Source: Flavobacterium pectinovorum
GTDB lineage: Bacteria; Bacteroidota; Bacteroidia; Flavobacteriales; Flavobacteriaceae
NCBI RefSeq assembly: GCF_022802975.1
Contig: NZ_JAFEVZ010000004.1
Location: 1 to 64,000, forward strand
Direction of reading: 5' to 3'
Length of the DNA stretch: 64,000 nt
The translations under genes and the position numbers were made by a program. The notes beneath the pieces were generated by a model. That model worked only from the letters and a program-made list of their open reading frames with translations. It searched no databases and had not been told where the DNA came from. Of this stretch, positions 36,313 through 44,950 are shown in pieces. Numbering within the stretch: position 1 is the stretch's first letter; each line of letters starts with the position of its first letter.

Positions 36313-36487
36313 AACTTATTTTATATACGTTACAAAGTAGTGCCAATCTACCCCAAATTGGGTGTATATAAGAATGTTTGTTTCGTGTTATATATCTTCA
36401 AAAATAACCAAAAAAGATTACAAAGCATCAAAGAATATTTAGTTACCTCTACTCCTTCTCAATAAAGAATGGAACACTTCGGGGAGC
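36313..36487 (-). repeat. intergenic array element, copy 2 (short form)
   Basis: About 175 bp. It starts AACTTATTTTATATACG and carries ACCCCAAATTGGGTGTA, AAAAGATTACAAAGCATC and CTCAATAAAGAATGGAAC. The block of about 105 bp between CTCAATAAA and GAATGGAAC in full copies is absent. Confidence 0.9.
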
Positions 36488-36496
36488 TGGTTTTTT

Positions 36497-36931
36497 TTAT
36501 TCTTTGTAACAATTTAACTTTAGATTTTCTTGATTGATTTCTAAGGAAAAATTTCCAACACTATTAATTAATTTTTCAATTTCTTTCAAATCTTGTAAAG
36601 TATTTTTGTTTCGATTAACAATTTCGGGAAAAATAATAAACTCAATTTCTTTAAATGTTAACCAACCACCAAGTGAATTGCAACCTTCAAAACCATTTTG
36701 CCAATAGTCAAAACCAAATGTAGTGTCTTCGTCTAAGTATAATTCACCAATTTGGTCGTTTTGAACTTTTTTAAATTCGACTTTTAAAATCAGACTAGTA
36801 TTTTGAACGAACTTGTCAATAAGTTTTACCCACTTTGAGTTTGACATCATATGTTGAGAGAATTTTGAAATAGATTTTTCAACTTCTCTTTCTATTTGGT
36901 TATCATGTCTTTTAGTTTTATTCGTTCTCAT
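36497..36931 (-). CDS. unrecognised soluble protein (array gene)
   Basis: A 144-residue protein, MRTNKTKRHDNQIEREVEK onward. I start at ATG 36931 because the frame upstream of it lies in the attC-like site. It has a basic, helical N-terminus and a conserved-looking aromatic core (GFDYWQNGFEGCNSLGGW) followed by LTFKEIEFIIFPEIV. There are no membrane segments. The R'-like GTTACCAG lies just upstream of the start. Function unknown. Confidence 0.6.
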   Translation of the reverse strand: MRTNKTKRHDNQIEREVEKSISKFSQHMMSNSKWVKLIDKFVQNTSLILKVEFKKVQNDQIGELYLDEDTTFGFDYWQNGFEGCNSLGGWLTFKEIEFIIFPEIVNRNKNTLQDLKEIEKLINSVGNFSLEINQENLKLNCYKE

Positions 36932-36940
36932 AAAATTACT

Positions 36941-37075
36941 GGTAACGTTTTGCAGATTTGCGATGTGCGGGATTTTTACCACTGAACTTTATGCGGAGCA
37001 CTGAACTTTCGGCTACCACTAAACTGTCTGCGGAGCACGAAACCCCGCCTATTGCAAATGTGCTGTTATAAGCTG
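36941..37075 (-). repeat. complete attC-like site (family C)
   Basis: On the minus strand it runs from GCTTATAACAGC to GCAAAACGTTACC. The arms TTTGCAATAGGCGGG and CCCGCACATCGCAAA pair around a loop holding GCGGAGCAC direct repeats. GCTTATAAC is complementary to GTTATAAGC at the other end of the 37096-38469 gene (38490-38500), a perfect gene-specific pair of cassette ends. Confidence 0.7.
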
Positions 37076-37095
37076 GGTTTTCTATACGGTCAAGT

Positions 37096-38469
37096 TTATT
37101 TCGCATTTTTCACAAGTTCTTTTGTCGTGTCAGCCATTGATTTTATTGTGTCCAATGCAGTTGTAGATTTAATTTTGTCGCCACTAACAGGTTTGTCGTC
37201 AATTGGTGTTTTGTAAATTCCCAAAACAGCTTCCATTATTAATTTGTCTTTATTTTCAGGGCTTGTTAGTCGTCCAGCATAAGCGTCAATTGTCAATGCA
37301 ACCGCGGATTTAAAAGCATACTCTTCTTGGAAGTTTCTTTCTTTCCGATACTGGTTAATTGCAAAGAACAATAAGAAAATTGCAGGAATTGATTTTAATG
37401 AATTAACAGCAAATGCTTGCCACCAAAGATTTATGTCTGTAATGTCACGCTGATAATAGAATAAAAAGAAAATCCAAACTATTGTCGCAACTGCCATAAC
37501 AGGAACTGCCCAACGCCAAAAAATTACAGGCTTTTCCAATTCGTCCTTTCTGAACTTGAATGTTTTGAAAAGATTAGCCCCGACTTCTTGTCCAATTAGA
37601 TTTTGTAGATATACAATTCGCTCTTCAAAAAATTCTCTTTTACCTTCCACAAATTTCAGATGCTCAGCGTTGTCAGCTATCTGTTTCTTAAACTCGTCAA
37701 TTTGTCCAAGAATAGTTTTTATGTTTGAAGTTAGGTCAGTATTTGTTTTGTTGTATAAAGCTTCAAGGTCTAAAAGCTTTTTGTCTGCTTGAACTTTAGT
37801 TGTTTCTTGTTGTTCAACAATGGTTGTCAGCCTTGTTGATTGTTCAGTGCTTTTAGTGAGTAAGTCGTTGATTTGATTTGACTGTGTAGTGCTTGTTGTA
37901 AGACTTGCGGTAATTGAAGCCAACTCGTCTGTTTTTTGACTAATTAAAGTTTGAATTTCTTTTTTGTTTGTTTCAAGTTCTGCGTTTAAGGTTTGAACTT
38001 CTTTAAGTTTGTTTTCAATGTTGATTTCTAAAAGTCCAAGTTTTTCAGATAGTTTGCTTATGTTATTGGTCGTATGCTCAGATTGTCTTTTTGAAGATTT
38101 ATTGTAAAAGCCATTTTCGACTTGATAACTTATAAGCCAGAATAAAATGTTTTCTGCTGCTGCAAAATTGTCCCCGTTTAAGTTTGCAAAATATCCTTGA
38201 ATTTGTCCGTCAACATTTGCTTGTCCAAGTTGAACATTTGTAAATGTAAAAGGTAAAATAATGTAATTATCTCTGTCTTGAAGCTCGGATATAAATTGTC
38301 CAAATACCCGTTTTGATAAATGCAAAAACTCTTGTAATGATAATTGAGTTATCACAATATTTTCAAGGTCTGTCCTGTCAGGATAAACTCGTTTGATTAC
38401 AGTTTCAAAGTCAAAACTTTCAATTTGTTGAGCTTGTCCAATTACTGTCTGTGCTTGTTGTTGGTTCAT
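37096..38469 (-). CDS. large coiled-coil, two-TM membrane protein (array gene)
   Basis: A 457-residue protein. Residues 1-135 are globular (FDFETVIKRVYPDRTDLENIV). About 140-300 form a long coiled coil with repeated LTKSTEQS, ELETNKKEI and DEFKKQIAD heptads. Two transmembrane helices follow near 324-345 (WAVPVMAVATIVWIFFLFY) and 358-377 (SIPAIFLLFFAINQ), and a C-terminal cytoplasmic tail contains EEYAFKSAVALTIDAYAG. This architecture, a sensor coiled coil joined to membrane helices, occurs in defence and signalling proteins, but no family is recognised. It is bounded by complementary attC arms and by element copy 3. Confidence 0.72.
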   Translation of the reverse strand: MNQQQAQTVIGQAQQIESFDFETVIKRVYPDRTDLENIVITQLSLQEFLHLSKRVFGQFISELQDRDNYIILPFTFTNVQLGQANVDGQIQGYFANLNGDNFAAAENILFWLISYQVENGFYNKSSKRQSEHTTNNISKLSEKLGLLEINIENKLKEVQTLNAELETNKKEIQTLISQKTDELASITASLTTSTTQSNQINDLLTKSTEQSTRLTTIVEQQETTKVQADKKLLDLEALYNKTNTDLTSNIKTILGQIDEFKKQIADNAEHLKFVEGKREFFEERIVYLQNLIGQEVGANLFKTFKFRKDELEKPVIFWRWAVPVMAVATIVWIFFLFYYQRDITDINLWWQAFAVNSLKSIPAIFLLFFAINQYRKERNFQEEYAFKSAVALTIDAYAGRLTSPENKDKLIMEAVLGIYKTPIDDKPVSGDKIKSTTALDTIKSMADTTKELVKNAK

Positions 38470-38498
38470 TGCTGTGTCGGTTTTTTAGCCTTGCTTAT

Positions 38499-38776
38499 AA
38501 CTTATTTATATGCGCTACAAAGTAGTGCCAATCTACCCGAAATTGGGTGTATATCCGAATGTTTGTTACGTTTATATACTTTCAAAAATAACCAAAAAAG
38601 ATTACAAAGCATCAAATAATATTTAGCTACCTCTTACTCTTCTCAATAAAATAATTGCATAAGCAGTTAGTTATTTAAAGTCGTGAGACTTTCAGTAGTT
38701 TTGAATTTACAAGAGCATAACAAATTAAGGCAAAGTCGGAGACATTTGTAGCGTTAGAATGGAACACTTCGGAGAG
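38499..38776 (-). repeat. intergenic array element, copy 3 (full, 278 bp)
   Basis: It contains AACTTATTTATATGCGC, ACCCGAAATTGGGTGTA, TTCAAAAATAACC, CAAAGCATCAAATAATAT, AATTGCATAAGCAG, TCGTGAGACTTTCAG and GCGTTAGAATGGAACAC in the order shared by copies 4, 6, 7 and 10. Confidence 0.92.
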
Positions 38777-38792
38777 CGAGGGGGAGATGTTT

Positions 38793-40592
38793 TTATTTCA
38801 GTTTTTGCTTTATTCGTTCTTTAAACATTGTTTCTCTGTTTGTTATAAATTCTTCAAAGTTGTCAAAACTTAAGTCAATGTTTTCAGGAACTAATAGTGT
38901 GTTTCTAATGTCTTTATTGTGTTGTTCTTGTTCTTCTATCCAAGACTTTAACTGTTTGTCATTTTTCGATTTATTTTGTTCCTCTGATAATATTGCAAGG
39001 TTCAAAACCGTATTGTAATAATTTTCATAGAATTCTCTTTGTTCATCACTTTTTAATGTCTTGTAATTTTCTGCATTGAATTTAGATTTAGGATGAAGAT
39101 GGTCAATGTTGGGATTTTTAAATTCAAAGTTAAATTTCGGGAACAACAAAGAGAGAATATAGAAACTGTCTAAATTGTCGTATGAAGTTCTTAAAATACT
39201 ATTCAATTTATCATCGTCAATATTGAAACTTCTGTTTGTTCCTTTAAATGCCTCTTTAATTTCTTGAAGTGGGAAATTATTGATTTTATTTTCAGAAATT
39301 GTCTTTTTAAGTTTCACTAAAAATCCATCAGAACTTCCACCAAACAATTTGTTTAGTAATGAAATGTGTAAGAAGTTTTTAATTAATTCTTTATTGTCTT
39401 TATGCTTATTGTCCTTGTTTATGTCTTTGTAGTAATCTGTTACATACAAATAGTAAATTATAGGAATTGCAGAGTTTTTTGCTCGTAATGAATGATTGTT
39501 AAACGACAATAATTTGATTAGCTCAAAACTTGCTTTAATGCACAAAGTTATTTTACTCCATTCAGTTTTAATATTTGCTATTGTTTCAGCTCCGAAGTTT
39601 TTGAGTGCAAAACGAATATCGTTTGATATTAATACCAAACAAGTTTTAAGCACAAAATCTTGGTCTATTTCAAAACCAAATTCCCTAACTTCTCTAACCA
39701 CTTCGTCTAACTCTTCTCTTGCTCCTTTAGTTGATTGCCCCATTTCCCATGATGCTGTAATAATTGACATAAGTAAATCTGCAAATGAGAGTTTTGTTCC
39801 ACCTGAATTTGTTCGTATAAATTCATACAGAATTTTGTCAAAATCTTGTTCTTGTTCTAAAAAATAATTGATAATTGTTTTTTCATTTATTAACTTATAA
39901 AGTTTCAAAAGTGTTTCTCCTGGGAAACCTGCAAAGTCAAGTTGTTCTTTTGCAAGAAATGTGATAATACTGTGTTCACTTTTGTGTTCTAAAATATTCC
40001 CAACTTCATACCAATAGCAAGGAACTATTTCTTGGTTTCCACTTTCGTCAATTATTGATTTGGTTTTTTGTTCGCTTTCTTTTTTGTGTTCATTATGAAC
40101 TAAAAACCTAAAATCATAATTTTTTTTCTGTTCATCATTTGTTATTGGGTTTAGTAAATCTAAATACAATTTTCTTGTTGGGAAACTAGTTTCGTCTTTG
40201 TAGTAATTTTTCTTTCTGTAAACATATTGCCTGTAAGCATAACTGCCTTTAAGTCCAATGTAGAGGCTGTTTAGTCGTTGTTGTCCGTCAATAACTGCAT
40301 CAAAATTTTTATAACCTTTTGTTTTCCTTTCTTCGTTATTTCCACCTTTGTATTCTACATATTTTTTCAGGAAGTCATAAAAGCGGAATTGATTTTTAAT
40401 ATCATTACTATTGACTTGCCAAAACATAAATGTATTGATTGGATAGTCTTGCATAATAGAGTCGAATAGCAATTCAATTTGTTCTGTATTCCAAACAAAT
40501 CTTCTTTGTATTGATGGAAGTAAAAAATCTCCTGCGTCAATTTTGTCAATTGCACTTTTAATTGTTATCGCTTTTTCTAATTCGTTTGCCAT
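38793..40592 (-). CDS. GmrSD-like DUF262/DUF1524 protein (type IV restriction or phage defence)
   Basis: A 599-residue protein. The N-terminal DUF262 (ParB-like) domain includes LLPSIQRRFVWNTEQIELLFD and the DGQQR motif at 102-106 (AVIDGQQRLNSL), used for NTP-dependent nuclease control. The C-terminal DUF1524-like HNH region has Asp497-His-Leu-His-Pro (NIDHLHPKSKF) followed by the LNLAILSEEQNKSKNDKQLKSW stretch typical of the GmrD nuclease. So it is a fused single-chain GmrSD-type enzyme that would cut modified phage DNA. It is the clearest defence gene in the array and is not in an operon with any neighbour. Confidence 0.9.
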   Translation of the reverse strand: MANELEKAITIKSAIDKIDAGDFLLPSIQRRFVWNTEQIELLFDSIMQDYPINTFMFWQVNSNDIKNQFRFYDFLKKYVEYKGGNNEERKTKGYKNFDAVIDGQQRLNSLYIGLKGSYAYRQYVYRKKNYYKDETSFPTRKLYLDLLNPITNDEQKKNYDFRFLVHNEHKKESEQKTKSIIDESGNQEIVPCYWYEVGNILEHKSEHSIITFLAKEQLDFAGFPGETLLKLYKLINEKTIINYFLEQEQDFDKILYEFIRTNSGGTKLSFADLLMSIITASWEMGQSTKGAREELDEVVREVREFGFEIDQDFVLKTCLVLISNDIRFALKNFGAETIANIKTEWSKITLCIKASFELIKLLSFNNHSLRAKNSAIPIIYYLYVTDYYKDINKDNKHKDNKELIKNFLHISLLNKLFGGSSDGFLVKLKKTISENKINNFPLQEIKEAFKGTNRSFNIDDDKLNSILRTSYDNLDSFYILSLLFPKFNFEFKNPNIDHLHPKSKFNAENYKTLKSDEQREFYENYYNTVLNLAILSEEQNKSKNDKQLKSWIEEQEQHNKDIRNTLLVPENIDLSFDNFEEFITNRETMFKERIKQKLK

Positions 40593-40651
40593 TCCTGATG
40601 CTAAATTTTGTCGGTTGATTGTCGTTGTCGGGGTGTCTTAAAATATCGTCT

Positions 40652-40936
40652 AACTTATTTACATACGCTACAAAGTAGCGCAAATCTGCCCTAAATTGGG
40701 TGTAAATACAAATGTTTGTTACATTTATATACTTTCAAAAATAACCAAAAAAGATTACAAAGCATCAAAGAATATTTGGTTGCCTCTATCCTATTCAATA
40801 AAACCAAATTGCATAAAACAGTTATTTAAAGTCGGGAGACTTTAAGAGGTTTTGAATTTACAAAAACATTAAAAGAAATGTGCAAAGCCGGAAATGTTTG
40901 CCACAGCTTTACATTAAGTAAACTTCGATGAGCTAG
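40652..40936 (-). repeat. intergenic array element, copy 4 (full, divergent end)
   Basis: Full-length order of blocks with AACTTATTTACATACGC, AATTGGGTGTAAATAC and TCGGGAGACTTTAAG; the last 30 bp are degenerate (ACTTCGATGAGCTAGAG). Confidence 0.88.
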
Positions 40937-40960
40937 AGATATGTGCCTATAATAAAAAGA

Positions 40961-41176
40961 TTATTTCTTCTTTTTATTCTTTTTCTTTCTTCTGAACATT
41001 TTACTAAATGGTATTTTTGGAAGTACCTTTTCGAAAAAATCAGTCATAAGTGGTATTCTATCTTTTTCTACATTATTCAAGATAATACTCATTACAAGAA
41101 TGAAAACTAAAATAGCAATTACTAATAATACAAGTGCATTCATAATAGATTCATTATATATAAATATTTTTTCCAT
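40961..41176 (-). CDS. small single-TM protein (array gene)
   Basis: A 71-residue protein with one long hydrophobic helix (MNALVLLVIAILVFILVMSII, residues 13-33) and a basic C-terminal tail, MFRRKKKNKKKK, that should be cytoplasmic. No family is recognised. It sits between element copy 4 and a 1-kb non-coding stretch. The good charge asymmetry and array position make it probably real. Such small proteins are frequent as antitoxins or accessory anchors, but there is no partner gene next to it. Confidence 0.5.
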   Translation of the reverse strand: MEKIFIYNESIMNALVLLVIAILVFILVMSIILNNVEKDRIPLMTDFFEKVLPKIPFSKMFRRKKKNKKKK

Positions 41177-42100
41177 TTTAAAAAAGTTATTTTTTTATTT
41201 GCCATCAAGGTTTTAAACATTAAAACAGGACGCCTTTCAAAAATTTCTAATGATTGCAAGGTATTTATTGGCCTCAAAATAAAATAGGACACAAAAAATC
41301 ATTCTATCAAAACACTCGTTTGAAAAGGTTTTGCAAAGTAAAGAATAGTATTTTGGATGCGGTGTGACATCAAAATGATAGAAGATTTACATTTTTAAAT
41401 AAAAAACTAAAATATATTTCAGAAGAGTACGGATCTTTTGCGTATAACAAAAAAACCTCGCCACTGCTGACAAGGTTTTCTTTTATTTGGTATTTTGTTT
41501 TGGAATATTTTACTTCACGAATCAATCAAATCTCGCTTAGTCTTGCTCAAAAAATCACTTCAAAATTTTAAAATAAACTTTTTTGGAATTGGGCTTAAAC
41601 AGCCTCGTATTTTTTAGTTTTTCTGGGGATTTTTTTTGGACTTTTTCGACCTTTTTTTTATTTATATACCCTTTATAATAGTAAAATTCCTTTTGGTGGA
41701 TTCTCTTTGGAATGTGCATAGTGTGTCTCCCCTAAACTGGCTGCCCAATTTAAGTTCTCACACACTTTCAAGGTTAAAGTTAACTTCCTTCCGGAGCCAT
41801 CCTCCCCATCACGTGTCTGAAGTAGTCGATTAATGCTCTTCAGATTGGTATCAACTCCCAGGTTATTATCAACCTTCTATACATACTACTCATACCTTAG
41901 TGCCATAGCTCTGCTGTGTATAGTCCCCTTGCGGTAGCAGATTTAAATACAAATGCCGAAGTGTCTAACCAACCCATTTGAATCGAGTTATTTTGCTTAA
42001 ACAAAGTAACACTACAAAGATAAAATCGTAAATTTTAATCTTTGTAGAACTCATTAGGAACTTATAAACCAAGTTATAAACATAAGCATCGATAAATTAC
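41177..42100. other. long non-coding stretch with a GC-richer island
   Basis: Nothing recognisable is coded in this stretch. 41452-41479 holds a minus-strand terminator-like hairpin (AAAACCT/AGGTTTT with Ts). The segment 41690-41945 is clearly less AT-rich than its surroundings and contains a minus-strand open stretch of about 66 codons (VDNNLGVDTNLKSINRL) that looks unlike the local genes; it may be a decayed insertion. No start, stop-free long frame or repeat ends were found. Confidence 0.4.
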
Positions 42101-42200
42101 ACAACCGTTATTTAAAGTCCGTAGACTTTCAGGAGTTTTGAATTTATAAGAGCCTAAACAAATTACAAAGTCGGAGACATTTGTAGACACTTCGGGCAGA
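42101..42200 (-). repeat. intergenic array element, copy 5 (right end only)
   Basis: TTATTTAAAGTCCGTAGAC, TTCAGGAGTTTTGAAT, AAAGTCGGAGACATTTG and ACACTTCGGGCAGA; the left 160 bp are missing. GCAACAGCTACGTGTGTTGC just before the next gene (42213-42233) is an additional hairpin resembling an attC tip. Confidence 0.8.
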
Positions 42201-42242
42201 TGGGGGGAGTTGCGCAACAGCTACGTGTGTTGCGGGTAGTTC

Positions 42243-42776
42243 TTAATCTTCTATTATTTGATATTCTAATATATTTTTTCCTTCGTAAACTGTTAAATAT
42301 ATTTGAGTTGGTATATTGTCAATTTCTTTATATAATTCTCGTGAATAATATTTTGGGTATTTAATATTTAATATTTGTCCTTCAAAAGTGAGGTGCAGTG
42401 AAATATTATTTTCGTATTCTTTGAAATTTTCGGAATGCTTTATCTCGTTTATTATTCTTTCAATTTCAGATTTTGATATTTCAATTACTGTTTTTTGATT
42501 TCTTTCGGGCATTCCTGAAACAGTGTTTTTCTTAATTTCAAAATTAGTATTAAATTCAATGTCAATCTGTTTTAAGTCTTTTTTTACATCTTCTTTTGAG
42601 ATAGTTAATTCGTCAATATTGTTTATGAAAAAAATTGATAAAATACAGACTAATGCAATTGAAGAAATTACAATTCCAACTTTTGATTTTTTCTTTTTGG
42701 AATATATAAATAACCACAGAAATAAAAAAAGGAAAACGATTAGTAGAAATAATCCAATTAATAATCCAACACCCAT
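42243..42776 (-). CDS. two-TM membrane protein (array gene)
   Basis: A 177-residue protein. Two hydrophobic helices near the N-terminus (LIGLFLLIVFLFLFLWLFIY and VGIVISSIALVCILSIFFI) are separated by the basic KKKKSK linker, and an extracytoplasmic domain of about 125 residues follows, with ISKEDVKKDLKQIDIEF, TVSGMPERNQKTVIEI and YLTVYEGKNILEYQI. No family is recognised. It begins about 50 bp after element copy 6. Function unknown; a periplasmic lid or substrate-binding role is only a guess. Confidence 0.6.
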   Translation of the reverse strand: MGVGLLIGLFLLIVFLFLFLWLFIYSKKKKSKVGIVISSIALVCILSIFFINNIDELTISKEDVKKDLKQIDIEFNTNFEIKKNTVSGMPERNQKTVIEISKSEIERIINEIKHSENFKEYENNISLHLTFEGQILNIKYPKYYSRELYKEIDNIPTQIYLTVYEGKNILEYQIIED

Positions 42777-42825
42777 TTTATCTTAATTTTTTTGTTTTTC
42801 GCTCTTTTGGGCCCGCATTACTGCC

Positions 42826-43103
42826 AACTTATTTATATGCAATACAAAGTAGCACCAATCTACCCGAAATTGGGTGTATATATGAATGTTTGTTACGGTT
42901 ATATACTTTCAAAAATAACCAAAAAAGATTACAAAGCATCAAAGAATATTTAGTTACCTCTACCCTTCTCAATAAAGTAATTGCATAAGCAATAAGTTAT
43001 TTAAAGTCGGGAGACTTTAAGAGATTTTGAATTAAAAAGAACATAAACAAATTACGCAAAATCGGAGACATTTGCCAGCGTTAGAATGGAACACTTTGGA
43101 GAG
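42826..43103 (-). repeat. intergenic array element, copy 6 (full, 278 bp)
   Basis: AACTTATTTATATGCAA, ACCCGAAATTGGGTGTA, AATTGCATAAGCAATAAG, TCGGGAGACTTTAAGAG and GCGTTAGAATGGAACAC, identical in length to copies 3 and 7. Confidence 0.93.
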
Positions 43104-43119
43104 CGGGAGCAGCAGTATT

Positions 43120-43503
43120 TTATTTAATTCTTTTATAGAAGATTGTAGTTACAATTTTGTCTTTAGTTTGTTCAACTACAAATTCTGTATGATTTAGTTT
43201 AATTATTTTCCCAAACTGATTTTTTTCTTGCTCATCATCGTAATGATATATAATATTTTCTACTAATTCCCATTTGCCAGTTTGTTCTTTATATAATGAA
43301 TTTTCAGGATTGAAATGAACTATAGTATGGTCATTTTTATAAGTAAACGTTTGACCATAAAATGCAGATGCACCAATTTCAGAACCAACATTATTTTTTA
43401 TTTTAATAATTTTCCACTTTCCAATTAGATTCGTTTCAGAAAATTGTTGAATAGTAAATGATAATAAAATTAATGCTGAAAGATATAAAGTAATTTTTTT
43501 CAT
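43120..43503 (-). CDS. small exported lipocalin-like protein (array gene)
   Basis: A 127-residue protein with an N-terminal signal peptide (MKKITLYLSALILLSFTIQQF). The mature part has the lipocalin-like opening NLIGKWKIIKIKNNVG, then alternating strands (FTYKNDHTIVHF, TGKWELVENIIYHYD) and a closing TTIFYKRIK. Such proteins are common in Bacteroidetes and usually bind small ligands, but no function is known. Its cassette ends are a convincing inverted pair: GTTAGCAGCAATATT upstream and AATACTGCTGCT downstream. Confidence 0.72.
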   Translation of the reverse strand: MKKITLYLSALILLSFTIQQFSETNLIGKWKIIKIKNNVGSEIGASAFYGQTFTYKNDHTIVHFNPENSLYKEQTGKWELVENIIYHYDDEQEKNQFGKIIKLNHTEFVVEQTKDKIVTTIFYKRIK

Positions 43504-43526
43504 GTTGCTGAGTTAATATTGCTGCT

Positions 43527-43804
43527 AACTTATTTATATGCGTAACAAAGTAGCGTCAATCTACCCGAAATTGGGTGTATATACGAATGTTTGTTGCATT
43601 TATATACCTTCAAAAATAACTAAAAAAATATTACAAAGCATCAAAGAATGTTTAGTTAACTCTACCCTTCTCAATAAAGTAATTGCATAAGCAGTTAGTT
43701 ATTTAAAGTCTGGAGACTTTCAGGAGTTTTGATTTTACAAGAACATTAAAAAAAATACGCAAAGTCAGAGACATTTGCCTTTAGAATGGAACACTTCGGA
43801 GAGC
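43527..43804 (-). repeat. intergenic array element, copy 7 (full, 278 bp)
   Basis: AACTTATTTATATGCGT, ACCCGAAATTGGGTGTA, AATTGCATAAGCAGTTAG, TCTGGAGACTTTCAGGAG and AGAATGGAACACTTCGG. Its right part is read into by the broken RES frame. Confidence 0.93.
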
Positions 43805-44833
43805 AGGGTCCAAAATGAATGTGATAATCAATTCTGTCTAAAATGACTTTATTTATACACTCGACAGAAACTTTTTTTTGTTTAATTGGTCTTCCAAATA
43901 ATGCAATGTTTGGAATTATTTGATTTTCAATAATATTCTTGTATTGTGGAAATCTCCTTATTGACATTCCATAAATTGTTTCTGTTGGGTATGATCCAGT
44001 TCTTAATGAATAAAATATGATGGATAAACAATTCCGTCATATCCTGCTTTATTTGCTGCTTTAGCAATTTCTCGTGAGATTTCATAAGAATGACTTTCCG
44101 CATAAAATAGAAATTGAACTGAAATGTCTAAGCTTTCAAATTCTGTGCAATCTTCTTCCAAGATAACAGCCAAATTTAACAATTTTAAATTTGTTTTAGG
44201 AACCAAAGCACTCACAAATAAGCGGTCGATAGCAGTAGCTCGACATTCATGAATGCAAACTTCTAAATCTGGAGAAGCATATAGAATTGGTAATCTATAA
44301 GAGTCTAAACGACCATTGCCTGATTTTGGTGGACTGTCATATTCAGAATGATTTTCAGGATCTTTTGGATTTTTGCGTAATCGGTAAAATTTTGCTTTAT
44401 CAGTTAAAATTAGTGATGGATATTCTTGGATTATCCTTTGTATAATTTCTTTTCGATACTTTTTGGTTTGTAATTTTTTTAATGGTTCAATATGACCAAT
44501 CATCCATAATCTTGGACCATAATCAAAGAAGCCAACATTAATATATTTTTCAATTAAAACGACATCACTTTTTAGTGGTTCCTTAAAGTTAATACTTGTT
44601 TTCTGATACTCATTAAATTGAATTAATGGTGCTTCACCATATTCAACTTTCCATGATGTACCTTTTACAAAAAAACGATATGCTAAATCACTTAACAGTT
44701 TAGCAGTCAATTTTGAGCCATTTTTTTTATTACAATTTCTACATGGTTTCTTATTAAGTATACCAATTTGTCGAGAGTCCATTCTCAAACCTTCATCCTT
44801 AAAGCATTCCGAACAGATTAGATGTTTTTGCAA
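43746..44833 (-). pseudogene. RES-domain toxin with N-terminal zinc ribbon, frameshifted
   Basis: The first frame (44833-44003, 276 residues) has a zinc ribbon (Cys7, Cys10, Cys31, Cys34), then a RES region (FYRLRKNP, ILYASPDLEVCIHECRA, SYEISREIAKAANKAGYDGIVYPS) and stops after YFIH. The second frame continues coding-like sequence SLRTGSYPTETIYGM and SIRRFPQYKNI. Removing two bases near 44010 joins them, so a 1- or 2-base indel broke the gene. RES domains are NAD+-degrading toxins; no Xre-type antitoxin is adjacent. The last 20 codons of the second frame run into the repeat element. Confidence 0.75.
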
Positions 44834-44854
44834 TTTAGTATCTTAATTATTGGT

Positions 44855-44932
44855 TTAAAATATCACAAGCGTTCTGGGACTATAGCGGGGGACATTTGCG
44901 TAGCATTAGAATGACACACTTCGAAGAGCGGG
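44855..44932 (-). repeat. attC family A right half fused to an array-element end (copy 8)
   Basis: On the minus strand CCCGCTATAGTCCCAGAA precedes the RES gene, as in the family A sites at 206-250 and 62190. Beside it GCATTAGAATGACACAC is the degenerate right end of the array element. So both repeat types occur at one junction. Confidence 0.65.
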
Positions 44933-44950
44933 GGTGCCTTGGGAACTGAG

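Noticed and set aside
41636..41833. 65-codon plus-strand frame in the array gap
   Set aside because: It is the shadow of AT-rich sequence with no coding signature, and its strand opposes the array genes.
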